Shown piece by piece: positions 8,728 to 17,172 of a stretch of 64,000 bases of DNA (position 1 is the first letter of the stretch; each line of letters opens with the position of its first letter). The translations under genes were made by a program, and so were the position numbers. The notes beneath the pieces were generated by a model. The model did no database searches. It was given only the letters and a program-made list of their open reading frames with translations, and had not been told where the DNA came from. The DNA lies in contig DFLT01000005.1 of NCBI GenBank assembly GCA_002375465.1, positions 62,001 to 126,000 of the forward strand. The letters are read 5' to 3'. Source of the stretch: Alphaproteobacteria bacterium UBA3612 (GTDB lineage Bacteria > Pseudomonadota > Alphaproteobacteria > Sphingomonadales > Sphingomonadaceae).

Positions 8728-9681
8728 TCAATGAACGGAAAGCGCCGCGATCAGTTCCTGCATATCGCCGGGAAGCGGGCTTTCGAAAGACATGTTTTCT
8801 TTACCTGAGGGATGCTCAAATTGCAAGTATTTCGCGTGCAGCGCCTGTCTGTGAAAGCCCATCGAGGATAGCAGCTTTCTTTGCGCGGATTTGCCCGTTC
8901 CACCGTAAAGCGGATCGCCAAGCAGGGGAAATCCCCGCGATGCCAGATGCACGCGTACCTGATGGGTGCGGCCGGTCTCCAATTGGCATTCGACCAGCGC
9001 CGCATTGCCCAGTGCCTTCAGGGTGCGATAATGCGTCACGGCGGCCTTGCCCCGGCCATCTTCCAGCACCGCCATCTTCTTGCGGTTTTTCGGGGAGCGG
9101 CCGATATTCCCTTCGATCCGGTCAGCCGTGGGCACGGGCACCCCGCGCGTGATCGCGGCATAGCGGCGCCCGACAGTGTGGGCGGCGAACTGGGCGGCCA
9201 GCGCCATGTGCGCATGCGCGGTCTTTGCCGCCACCAGCAGGCCCGACGTATCCTTGTCGATCCTGTGCACGATGCCGGGGCGGGTGACGCCGCCAATGCC
9301 GCTCAGACTGCCGCCGCAATGGTAAAGCAGGGCGTTCACCAGCGTTCCGTCGGAATTGCCCGCCGCCGGGTGCACGACCAGGCCGGCGGGTTTGTCGATG
9401 ACGATCAGTTCGTCGTCCTCGAATATGATATTCAACGGGATATTCTGCGGCGCGGCGCGGTCGGGGATGGGTGCGGGAACCGCGATCGTAAAGCTTTCGC
9501 CTGCCTTCACGCGCCGGGATGCCTGGCGCTCGACGCCGCCGCTGCCCGTTACCGCGCCCTCTTTCAGCAGCGCCTTCAGCCGCTCGCGCGACAGTTGCGG
9601 GTGGGCGTCGGCCAGCGCCCGATCCAGGCGCACGCCGGCATTTGTTACCACGATTTCGATATTCGACTTGGCGCGCGTCAT
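8728..9681 (-). CDS. RluA/RluD family pseudouridine synthase
   Basis: Isomerises uridines in large-subunit rRNA. The 317-residue product has an N-terminal S4 RNA-binding domain (about 15-75) and the catalytic RluA motif HRIDKDTSG with the nucleophile at D142. The C-terminal part carries the expected LETGRTHQVRVH. Starting at MTRAKSN avoids overlap with the divergent JAMM peptidase gene; an upstream ATG at 9717 would overlap it. The layout fits RluD (23S positions 1911/1915/1917), though RluA/RluC cannot be excluded. Confidence 0.92.
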   Translation of the reverse strand: MTRAKSNIEIVVTNAGVRLDRALADAHPQLSRERLKALLKEGAVTGSGGVERQASRRVKAGESFTIAVPAPIPDRAAPQNIPLNIIFEDDELIVIDKPAGLVVHPAAGNSDGTLVNALLYHCGGSLSGIGGVTRPGIVHRIDKDTSGLLVAAKTAHAHMALAAQFAAHTVGRRYAAITRGVPVPTADRIEGNIGRSPKNRKKMAVLEDGRGKAAVTHYRTLKALGNAALVECQLETGRTHQVRVHLASRGFPLLGDPLYGGTGKSAQRKLLSSMGFHRQALHAKYLQFEHPSGKENMSFESPLPGDMQELIAALSVH

Positions 9682-9698
9682 CGTGCAGGACTTCGGCG

Positions 9699-10124
9699 AT
9701 GGAATGGCAAATCGCAAGAGACGCGCTCGACGCGATTCGAGCGCACGCCGACCGCGCCGCCCCGCAGGAGGCGTGCGGACTGCTTCTGGGGCCGCACGCG
9801 GAGGGGCTGCAGCCTGCCGAAAGGGTCATGATAGGCGAGGCACGGGCCACTGCAAACGTGTCGGACCGGCCCGCCACGAATTTCGAAATCGATCCGCAGG
9901 CGCTTTTTCGTGCCCACCGCGAAGCGCGCGGGGGCGGGCCCCGGCTGCTCGGCTATTATCATTCGCACCCGAACGGCTGTACCCAGCCCTCCGCCATTGA
10001 CGCGGCGCGGGCTGCGCCGGACGGGAAATTGTGGATTATCTGTGCATCCGGCATCACCGGCTGGATCGCAGGCGACGCTGGCCTTCATGGTCGATTTAGG
10101 CCTATCAAGCTTCTGGAGACGTAA
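9699..10124 (+). CDS. M67 family JAMM/MPN metallopeptidase
   Basis: A 141-residue stand-alone JAB1/MPN domain, a zinc isopeptidase/peptidase fold. The complete JAMM signature is present: an upstream glutamate (E24 in PQEACG), H88-x-H90 in HSHP, seven residues, then S98 and D101. Bacterial stand-alone members act in sulfur-carrier processing or remain uncharacterised; no sulfur-carrier gene is next to this one. It is divergent from the pseudouridine synthase, with only 17 nt between start codons, and followed 13 nt later by a cold-shock gene. Confidence 0.88.
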   Translation: MEWQIARDALDAIRAHADRAAPQEACGLLLGPHAEGLQPAERVMIGEARATANVSDRPATNFEIDPQALFRAHREARGGGPRLLGYYHSHPNGCTQPSAIDAARAAPDGKLWIICASGITGWIAGDAGLHGRFRPIKLLET

Positions 10125-10137
10125 CAGGGGAAGTTTC

Positions 10138-10353
10138 TTGGCGCAGGGCGTCGTCAAATGGTTCGATCGCAAGAAAGGGTTCGGCTTCATCGCGCCGGAT
10201 CTCGGTGTGCTCGACGTTTTCGTCCACGTCTCATCCCTCTCTCGGGAAGGGCCGGGTGTTCTGGCAGAGGGGGATCGGGTACAGTTCGAACTGACGCAAC
10301 TTCGCGACGGGCGGGTCAGCGCCTTTGACGTCACGACCATCTCTTCGTCATAG
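10138..10353 (+). CDS. Cold-shock domain protein (TTG start)
   Basis: Single-stranded nucleic-acid-binding protein of the CspA type, 71 residues. RNP1 (KGFGFI) and RNP2 (VFVHVSSL) motifs are intact. The start is a TTG at 10138, inferred because the family always begins one or two residues before GVVKWFD and a CAGGGGAAG ribosome-binding site lies just upstream; no ATG or GTG fits. A longer upstream open frame overlaps the peptidase gene and is not credible. Confidence 0.88.
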   Translation: MAQGVVKWFDRKKGFGFIAPDLGVLDVFVHVSSLSREGPGVLAEGDRVQFELTQLRDGRVSAFDVTTISSS

Positions 10354-10461
10354 CCGAAATGAAAAAGGGATCCGGGACGGCTTTAGGTGCGTTGCGCTAG
10401 ATTAACGGTCGAGCGGTTTTGATGGATTGCGCCCGATCACCTGTTTTTGGAGGAGTGGCCC

Positions 10462-11091
10462 ATGAACTCAGCCCATTTTGCGAGCCTCTTATGTTCGCGC
10501 CTCTGCCACGATCTCGTCAGTCCGGTCGGATCGCTTTACAATGGGGTCGAACTTCTGGCGGATGAAACGGACCCCGCCATGCGCGCGCGCTGCATGGACC
10601 TTTTGGCCGACAGCGCGCGGCAGACAGCCAACAAGCTGAAATTCTTTCGGCTCGCCTTTGGGGCCGCTGGCGGCTTCGGCGATCATATCGACACGCGGGA
10701 GGCGCAGGCCGCGCTTGAGGGGCTTTATGGCTCCGAAAAGCGGATCGAGGTAGAATGGCTGGTGTCGGGTGTCTCGCTGCCAAAGGGCGCGGTGAAAATG
10801 CTCCTGAACCTGGCAATGATTGCTGGCGATGCACTGTTACGGGGCGGAACGTTACAGGTCGCCAGCGAAGAGGTTGATGGCGCCACCGAAGTGGCGGTCA
10901 GGGCGGAGGGGCCGCGCCTCCTCCTCGACGAGGAATTGCGCTTGACCCTGCAGGGACAGTCGAAGGAGGACGGTCTGACGCCACGGGCCGCCAGCGCCTA
11001 TCTCGTCTGCATGCTCGCTGCCGAGGCCGGCACCGAAATCCAGATTTCCGAAGGAGAAGGGCGCCTGGTGTTCGGCGCTCGCCTGGCTTAG
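10462..11091 (+). CDS. chpT: Histidine phosphotransferase ChpT
   Basis: Phosphorelay intermediate that passes phosphate from CckA to CtrA and CpdR in the alphaproteobacterial cell-cycle circuit. The 209-residue product has the dimerisation helices with CHDLVSPVGSLYNGVELL, where H-D are the phosphoacceptor histidine and its neighbour, followed by a degenerate ATPase-like domain. The ATG at 10462 is preceded by GGAGGAG with 6-7 nt spacing, so it is preferred over a TTG at 10447 inside that site. Confidence 0.9.
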   Translation: MNSAHFASLLCSRLCHDLVSPVGSLYNGVELLADETDPAMRARCMDLLADSARQTANKLKFFRLAFGAAGGFGDHIDTREAQAALEGLYGSEKRIEVEWLVSGVSLPKGAVKMLLNLAMIAGDALLRGGTLQVASEEVDGATEVAVRAEGPRLLLDEELRLTLQGQSKEDGLTPRAASAYLVCMLAAEAGTEIQISEGEGRLVFGARLA

Positions 11092-11092
11092 C

Positions 11093-12244
11093 TCAGTCCG
11101 TCGGGCCTTTCGATCGGCCGAGCGCCCCCGCCGCCCGCAATTCAGCAATTTCCCTGCCGCTCAGGCCCAGCCGCTCCGACAGCAGCGCCTCCGTATGCTC
11201 GCCCAGCCGGGGCGGCATCGTACCCGCCACGGTCGGCGTCTCGCCCAGCTTCAGCGGGGACGCCACGATTTCCACCTCTTGTCCTGCGGTGCCGCTGGAT
11301 AGCGTCGCCACCATGTCCCGTGCCACCGCTTCGGGTGATCGCAGCGCCTCGCCTACCGTGCGGACCTCGCCGCATGGAATGCCGGCTGCGCGCAGGCCCT
11401 GCAGCCAGAAATCCGTCGTTTCTTCCGCAATTCGAGCGGCCAGCAGTGGGATCAGGGCCGCACGATTGGTCACGCGCGCATCATTGGTCGCGAACCGCGC
11501 GTCCTCCGCCAGCTCCGGTCGTGCCAGCGGCCCCTTGCAGAATGCGGCGAACTGCCGGTCATTGCCGACCGCAATGACCGTGCTGCCATCGTTCGTCGCG
11601 AACAATTGATAGGGGACGACCGTGGGATGGCCATTGCCCAGGCGTGGCGGCGTCTCTCCCGAGGCGAGGAACGCTGCGCCGACATTCGCCAGCATGGCCA
11701 GCTGGCAGTCGAACAGGGCCATGTCGATATGCTGTCCCACTCCGTCGCGTGCCTGCGCGATCAGTGCCGCCAATATCGCCTGCGCGGCGGCCATCCCGGT
11801 GTAAAGATCCGCCACCGCAACGCCGACCTTCATCGGCTCGCCCTCGGCGGGTCCCGTTACGGACATCAACCCGCCCTCGGCCTGAATGACGTAATCATAC
11901 CCCGGCCGTGCGGCGAGCGGGGAGACCCGACCATAGCCCGAAATGCTGCAATAGATGAGGCGGGGGTTGAGCGCGGACAGGGACGCATGGTCCAGTCCGA
12001 ATTTCTGCAGACCGCCCAGCTTGTAATTTTCGACCAGAACGTCCGCGTCGACGGCTAGCCTCCGCACCAGCTGTTGCCCCTCCGCCGTCGAAATGTCGAT
12101 GGCCATGCTTTTCTTGTTGCGGTTGGCACAGAGATAATAGGCCGATTCCGTCCCGACATAGGGTGGTCCCCAGCGGCGTGTATCGTCGCCACCAACGGGA
12201 TTCTCGATCTTCACGACATCGGCGCCCAAATCGCCCAGGATCAT
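11093..12244 (-). CDS. CaiB/BaiF family CoA-transferase, 5' end irregular
   Basis: Class III CoA-transferase of the formyl-CoA transferase type that moves CoA between carboxylic acids; the real substrate cannot be read from sequence. Family features include GADVVKIENP, DLTYG-like core and DMALFDCQ with the presumed catalytic Asp. The first ATG in frame is 12244, but the conserved N-terminus (PLSGIKVLDLSRVLAGPWCT) is clearly encoded in the same frame further upstream (12250 to about 12310) where no ATG, GTG or TTG exists. A tandem ATG at 12327/12324 is one base out of frame. The gene may therefore carry a one-base deletion or use a non-standard start. Confidence 0.85.
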   Translation of the reverse strand: MILGDLGADVVKIENPVGGDDTRRWGPPYVGTESAYYLCANRNKKSMAIDISTAEGQQLVRRLAVDADVLVENYKLGGLQKFGLDHASLSALNPRLIYCSISGYGRVSPLAARPGYDYVIQAEGGLMSVTGPAEGEPMKVGVAVADLYTGMAAAQAILAALIAQARDGVGQHIDMALFDCQLAMLANVGAAFLASGETPPRLGNGHPTVVPYQLFATNDGSTVIAVGNDRQFAAFCKGPLARPELAEDARFATNDARVTNRAALIPLLAARIAEETTDFWLQGLRAAGIPCGEVRTVGEALRSPEAVARDMVATLSSGTAGQEVEIVASPLKLGETPTVAGTMPPRLGEHTEALLSERLGLSGREIAELRAAGALGRSKGPTD

Positions 12245-12332
12245 GGTGCACCAGGGACCTGCCAGAACGCGCGAAAGGTCCAGGACCTTGATACCGGAAA
12301 GCGGGGCAGGGCGGGCGATGACATCATTCCTG

Positions 12333-12375
12333 AAAAAAAAGCGGGCGGAAGGACCCGTTGGATCCTCCCGCCCGC
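12333..12375 (-). terminator. Intrinsic terminator of the glycine-zipper gene
   Basis: On the minus strand a 13-bp GC-rich stem with one mismatch (12341-12353 with 12363-12375) is followed by eight T residues (12340-12333). It ends the gene that stops at 12395 and lies directly before the CoA-transferase reading frame. Confidence 0.88.
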
Positions 12376-12394
12376 CTAACAGGTCGATGGGGGT

Positions 12395-12793
12395 CTAGCG
12401 ACAGGTTACGCCGTCATCGTCCGCCGATTTGCCGACATAGGCACCCACGGCGCCGCCGATGATGGAGCCCAGCAGCTTGGAGCCATCGGGCGCCACGACA
12501 TTGCCCAGCGTGCCGCCGGTCAGGCCGCCGATGATCAGCCCGGCCGTGCCGTCATCGCGTTCGCAATAATAACGACCATCGCGTCCGCGATAGACGCGGT
12601 CATCGGCAGACAAGCGCCGCGCGCGATAATTGTCGCCCTTCCGGTAATGGTCCACCGGGTCCCAGCGCTGGGCACGGTCCTTGGCGCGTTTGCCATGGGC
12701 GGGCGCCCATGACGGCGGATCTGCAGCGGCAGGTGCCGAAAGAACCGGCAGGGACAGGGCCGCGCAGGCGGCGGCAAAAATCAGTGTACGCAT
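12395..12793 (-). CDS. Exported glycine-zipper (2TM) protein
   Basis: A 132-residue protein with a signal peptide (cleavage likely after SAPAAA, about residue 24), a basic Arg/Tyr-rich middle (VYRGRDGRYYCERDDG) and a C-terminal glycine-zipper segment (GLIIGGLTGGTLGN and LLGSIIGGAVGAYVG) that can insert in a membrane. Such proteins are common in sphingomonads and have no settled function. The start at 12793 has AAGGAG upstream at 6 nt; a longer frame to 12862 is unsupported. Confidence 0.8.
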   Translation of the reverse strand: MRTLIFAAACAALSLPVLSAPAAADPPSWAPAHGKRAKDRAQRWDPVDHYRKGDNYRARRLSADDRVYRGRDGRYYCERDDGTAGLIIGGLTGGTLGNVVAPDGSKLLGSIIGGAVGAYVGKSADDDGVTCR

Positions 12794-12933
12794 GATCAAC
12801 TCCTTTTCCGAAGTGGAAGGGGAACGTACGCAATTGGACGAAAGAGCCTGAACCCCCCACAACGGCAGACGAGCCGTTCTTTTTCAGCGACGAGCTGATG
12901 GTTTCGGAGATCTTGCGGGGCTTCGGCTCCGCC

Positions 12934-15900
12934 TCAATAGTCCTTCGAGTAGCGCAGATTGACCGCCTGCCCGCCAAAGGTGGACACGCTGGACAATATG
13001 CTCAGCGCCCGCGACAGGGCGATCTCGATCTGCGTCGCGGTAAAGCCGCGCGTGTCGGTAATGACCTCCACATAGATGTCGTCGGCCAGATATTGGCCCA
13101 CCGCCAGGGCGGTGCCGCGCCCGGTCGCCTCGTCCGCGCCGACGATCTTCAGGCGATCAAAGCCGGTCGCGCCGCGCAATGACGCAATCGGATTCAGCCC
13201 GCCCCCGCCAGAGCCGCGCAGGCTGTTCAGGCTGGCCGCCAACTGCACCGCCTCCAGCGCCCCCAGTTCCGACGGCGGACCGCCGAACAGGATCAGTGAC
13301 AGGATCTCATCCTCCGGCCGTACCGGGCGGGACGTGAAGGCGATCTGCGGGTCATATGCGCGGCCGGTGATATTTATGATGGCCGTCACCGTATCGACGT
13401 CGGTTTCGGCGCGGATGTCCAGGCGCGGATTGATCTCTTTCTCGCCCGTCATCTCGATGATTCCGCGTGTCAGGTCGAAACTGCTATTCGCAAAGCCAAA
13501 GGTACCGCGCAGGATTTCCAGCTCGCCCCGTACACGATAGTCGCTCGCCGTGCCGCCGACGTTCAGGTCCATCTGCCATTCTGATTCCAGGCCCATGCCG
13601 GTGACGAAGATGCGGTTATCGGCACGTATGTCGATGTCGAGATTCCAGTCGGAGGGCGGAACTGCTTCCTCTTCCTCTCCTGCCGCATTCTCGACGCTTT
13701 CCAAGCTCACCGGCCGCCTTCTGACGCCCGCCAATTCGGCGATTTCCTCGCCGCCCTGACGCACGATGCGATAACGCGCTTCGGGCAGCGTCAGCGTGCC
13801 CGAAATGCTTGCCGGCCGGTTGGGTCCGTTGACGATGTTCAGATCGCCGGAAACGCGTGCAGAAATCCCTTCGCCTTCGGCCAGTTGGGCATTATCCATC
13901 GTGACGCTCAGGTCGATGGGATAGCCGTCCTCTGCGGACAGGCTGGCGCGGCCGCTGGCGGAAACAGTGCCCTCCCCGGCGCGGCCGGCCATCTGGTTCA
14001 GGACGAAATCCGTATTGGTAAAGCGGCCGTCCAACCGCAGGTCGGCAATGCGCGTGCCGAAGGTTTCGTTTTCATATACCAGGCTGTTCGCCTTCACGAC
14101 GCCGGTCAGCCGCGGCGCATCCAGCCTGCCGGAAACATCCGCCGCAATGGCAAGCGGCCCCTCCAGATGCTGCCCCGCCAGCCCGGCGAAGGAGAAGAGC
14201 GCGCTCGCCGGACCATTATAGCGCAACCCGCCCGACAGGGGCGCCGCGAATAGCTGCTCGCTCCAGCTGCCGGTGCCGCCCTCTGATGGGGACAGGGCGG
14301 CTTTCATGCGGCCCACGATCCGCCCGCGTTCCCGCATCAGGGCGCTCAGATCGCCGCCCTCCCCATTCAGCTTGCCGACCATGGTGATATCGACCGGCTG
14401 CGATACGGCGACCGCGCCCGAGCGGGTGAAATCGTCCAGCTTCAGGCGCATGTCGGCTTCGGGAAAGGCATCGCTTGACGTTTGCCGGAAATCCACGCTG
14501 CCGGTCGCGCTGCCACCAAAGCCCGCGGCCGGGGCAAAAGCATTCAGGATGCCCAGATCGAACTTGTCGAACCGCGACTGCAGCATGATGCCGTCGCCAT
14601 AGCTGCCGGCGATCCGCACATCCCCTTCGCGCAGCCGCAAGGTCGCGGGTGCCAGCCTGTATCCCTCGTCGGTCATCATGATGCGCAGCGGACGCACGGA
14701 TTGGACCGACTGACCGGAAATTTCGCCCTTGATTGCCGCCAATATGCTGTCTGCGCCCAATCTGGCGTTGACGGCGATTTCATAGGGTGTTGGCGCGCTG
14801 CCCTCCGCGACCAGACGCGCGGTTCCCGTTCCCCCCGGACTGCCCTCGAATTCGGCGCGCGCCTTGGCAATGCGGAATGTGCCATAGCGCACATCTGCCA
14901 TCTGCGCCTCGCCATCGATGGTGGGGCCGCTGTCGGGCAGGGCGATTGTCGCATCTATGTCGGCCCGGCGAATGCCGATCGGCGTCTCGCCGCCACTGCT
15001 GAAATCGCGAATGCGCGCGTTCAGCCGGGCCGTCTGCACCGCTTCACGCGCGCCCAGCGACAGATTGCCCGCCACGCCATTGCCGGAAAGGCTGAGGTCG
15101 CCGACGAACGGCCCCGCCGCGGCCTGACGTATCGTGCCTGCCGCTGTGACCCCCGCCAGTGCCACGCGCTCGATATCGATGATCAGCGCATCTCCCGTGC
15201 GGATCAGCAAATCGGCGTCGAAATCGCCATAGGGGGTGCCGCCGTTCGCCTGCACGTCATAACCGGCGGCGGTGCCGCGAATGACGGCCTCCACTTCGGT
15301 AAAGGCGATGCCCAGCGTCGGATTGGCGGCGGTTACGCGGATAACGGGCGCATCTGTCGTGCCGCTGATCGCCGTCGTGAAGCGTCCATAGGCGCGGCTC
15401 GTCCCCGCCAGGTTGAGCGCGATGCGGCCATCGGGCGTGTACCGCCCCTTGCCACTTGCGCGCAGGCCGGGCGCCGTGACGCGGATATTCTCCACGCCAT
15501 ATATGCCGTCGCCGGGCGCGGTGAAGTCGGCCGTCATCTTTGCCTGCCCGCCGAAAAATTCCTGCACGGTCTCATTGTCGATGCGGCGCGTCTGCACCGC
15601 GATGGGGCCGCGCAAGCCGAAGGAGCCGTTCAGCCCCGGTACCAGCTTTATATCGGCAACCAGATCGACGAGGCCCAGCCCCGGCACTTCATAGCGATTG
15701 ACCCGGCCCTGAATGGCGCCGGTATATGTGCCGCTGGCAAAGTCCGCGACGATCAGGGCGGTGACATCGATCCGGTCGGTGGTCAGCTCCAGATCGTCGC
15801 TGACCGCGCGTCCGTCGGCGATGCGGAACGTGCCATTGGCCTTCAAATTGGTCATCAGGCCGCCAACCGTATCCGGCAGGCCGCTGACACGGCGCGCCGT

Positions 15901-17172
15901 GGCGTTCAGCGGCACCACCATGCCGCCATCCTCGACCCGGCCATCGCCCGATGCGACCAGATCCTCGACCAGCATGTCGTTGATGCCGATCGCTTCCGCC
16001 GTCAGTTCATAATCCACGTCGGGAACGGTGAAGGCATCGTTCAGGACCAGGCGCGTGCGGATCGCACGACCGGCAATGCCGTCGGCGATTGCGCCCGGTT
16101 CCAGCAATTGTGCCTCGATCACCATATTTTCAAAGCTGCTGCGGTCCAGCGCCAGCCCGCCCGCGGCGTCGACGGTGAACGCATCCGCGCGCACGGCCAC
16201 ATCAATGCCCATGATTTCCGCGCGTGTATCGACCGTGGCATCGACCGTCAGGCGTTCGCCCGCCATCCGCGCCGCTGGCCCCTCAAGAAAGGAAGACAGG
16301 GCAAGCGGGCCCCGCACGCGATAAAGTCCTTCCTCCGCGCTCAGATCCAGGCGCGTAATCGCCTCCCCTGCGGAATCGACCAGCAGGCGCCCGTTCCAGT
16401 TGGTCCATGTGCCCACAGACTGTTCGATGCGCGCGCGCAGGGGCCGGGCAATGCCTGTCATGCCGGCCACCAGACCGTCGGCGGGTGCGATCAGATCCAT
16501 GGCCACGTTCAGCTTGTCGTCCGCAGGATCTACCAGTAGCGACAGGTCGAAGCGGTCGCCGCCTGCCAGGCCATCTTCCGACAGAGCGCGTGCGTCCAGT
16601 TCGACGGTTGCTTGCCCACCATCCAGCAGCACGTCGCCCGCGAGTGTCAGGGCATGGCGGCTGCCCGTCACCGCCTCGCCAATATCCAGCCTGCCGACGC
16701 TCAACCGGTCGATATCGAGGTTGATGTCGGGGATCAGCGGTTCATTGGGATCGGTCGGCGTCTCGCGAAAGGCGGGCAGGCGGGACAGCGTCGCCTGCGG
16801 CACCTCCAGCCGGTCGATGTCGATCAGGCCGGAGGCATAGGCCAATGGGTGCCAGTCCATTTCCGCGCGCGGAATGGTCAGGAACACGCCTTCGGGATCG
16901 GCAATGCTTAGGTCGGTGACGACCATGCCGCCATATAGCGACCCGTCAATGGCACCGACTTCGATGTCCATGCCGTTTTCGAATTCCAGTCCGCTGATCT
17001 GCTGCGCCACGAACCGGCGACCGGGACCGGTATCCAGCGCAAAGACCAGCAGCACGATCAGCAGCAGCAATGCCGCAATGACGATCCCCAACCATTTCAG
17101 CGCAGTGGGGCTGCCGGAGGATTCCTCCGCCTCGACTTCCACATCGTCCGGGGTGTTCGTGGTCTCGGCCAT
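12934..17172 (-). CDS. tamB: Translocation and assembly module subunit TamB
   Basis: Very large inner-membrane-anchored AsmA-like protein that spans the periplasm and works with TamA in outer-membrane protein assembly and lipid transport. The 1412-residue product has a short cytoplasmic acidic N-terminus, one membrane helix (about 25-47), a long beta-rich groove-forming body and the C-terminal DUF490/TamB domain ending in VNLRYSKDY, a beta-barrel-like terminus. Start overlaps the tamA stop as TGATG, so the two are translationally coupled. Confidence 0.95.
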   Translation of the reverse strand: MAETTNTPDDVEVEAEESSGSPTALKWLGIVIAALLLLIVLLVFALDTGPGRRFVAQQISGLEFENGMDIEVGAIDGSLYGGMVVTDLSIADPEGVFLTIPRAEMDWHPLAYASGLIDIDRLEVPQATLSRLPAFRETPTDPNEPLIPDINLDIDRLSVGRLDIGEAVTGSRHALTLAGDVLLDGGQATVELDARALSEDGLAGGDRFDLSLLVDPADDKLNVAMDLIAPADGLVAGMTGIARPLRARIEQSVGTWTNWNGRLLVDSAGEAITRLDLSAEEGLYRVRGPLALSSFLEGPAARMAGERLTVDATVDTRAEIMGIDVAVRADAFTVDAAGGLALDRSSFENMVIEAQLLEPGAIADGIAGRAIRTRLVLNDAFTVPDVDYELTAEAIGINDMLVEDLVASGDGRVEDGGMVVPLNATARRVSGLPDTVGGLMTNLKANGTFRIADGRAVSDDLELTTDRIDVTALIVADFASGTYTGAIQGRVNRYEVPGLGLVDLVADIKLVPGLNGSFGLRGPIAVQTRRIDNETVQEFFGGQAKMTADFTAPGDGIYGVENIRVTAPGLRASGKGRYTPDGRIALNLAGTSRAYGRFTTAISGTTDAPVIRVTAANPTLGIAFTEVEAVIRGTAAGYDVQANGGTPYGDFDADLLIRTGDALIIDIERVALAGVTAAGTIRQAAAGPFVGDLSLSGNGVAGNLSLGAREAVQTARLNARIRDFSSGGETPIGIRRADIDATIALPDSGPTIDGEAQMADVRYGTFRIAKARAEFEGSPGGTGTARLVAEGSAPTPYEIAVNARLGADSILAAIKGEISGQSVQSVRPLRIMMTDEGYRLAPATLRLREGDVRIAGSYGDGIMLQSRFDKFDLGILNAFAPAAGFGGSATGSVDFRQTSSDAFPEADMRLKLDDFTRSGAVAVSQPVDITMVGKLNGEGGDLSALMRERGRIVGRMKAALSPSEGGTGSWSEQLFAAPLSGGLRYNGPASALFSFAGLAGQHLEGPLAIAADVSGRLDAPRLTGVVKANSLVYENETFGTRIADLRLDGRFTNTDFVLNQMAGRAGEGTVSASGRASLSAEDGYPIDLSVTMDNAQLAEGEGISARVSGDLNIVNGPNRPASISGTLTLPEARYRIVRQGGEEIAELAGVRRRPVSLESVENAAGEEEEAVPPSDWNLDIDIRADNRIFVTGMGLESEWQMDLNVGGTASDYRVRGELEILRGTFGFANSSFDLTRGIIEMTGEKEINPRLDIRAETDVDTVTAIINITGRAYDPQIAFTSRPVRPEDEILSLILFGGPPSELGALEAVQLAASLNSLRGSGGGGLNPIASLRGATGFDRLKIVGADEATGRGTALAVGQYLADDIYVEVITDTRGFTATQIEIALSRALSILSSVSTFGGQAVNLRYSKDY

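Noticed and set aside
10447..10461. TTG start for chpT
   Set aside because: It lies inside the ribosome-binding site that serves the ATG at 10462.
12861..12886. AACGGC/GCCGTT hairpin with a T-run on the plus strand
   Set aside because: No plus-strand gene ends here; it may be chance or part of the promoter side of the glycine-zipper gene.
14482..16539. 685-codon open frame on the plus strand
   Set aside because: Entirely antisense to tamB; composition (Arg/Gln/His/Ala) is typical of a shadow frame in high-GC DNA and no family motif is seen.
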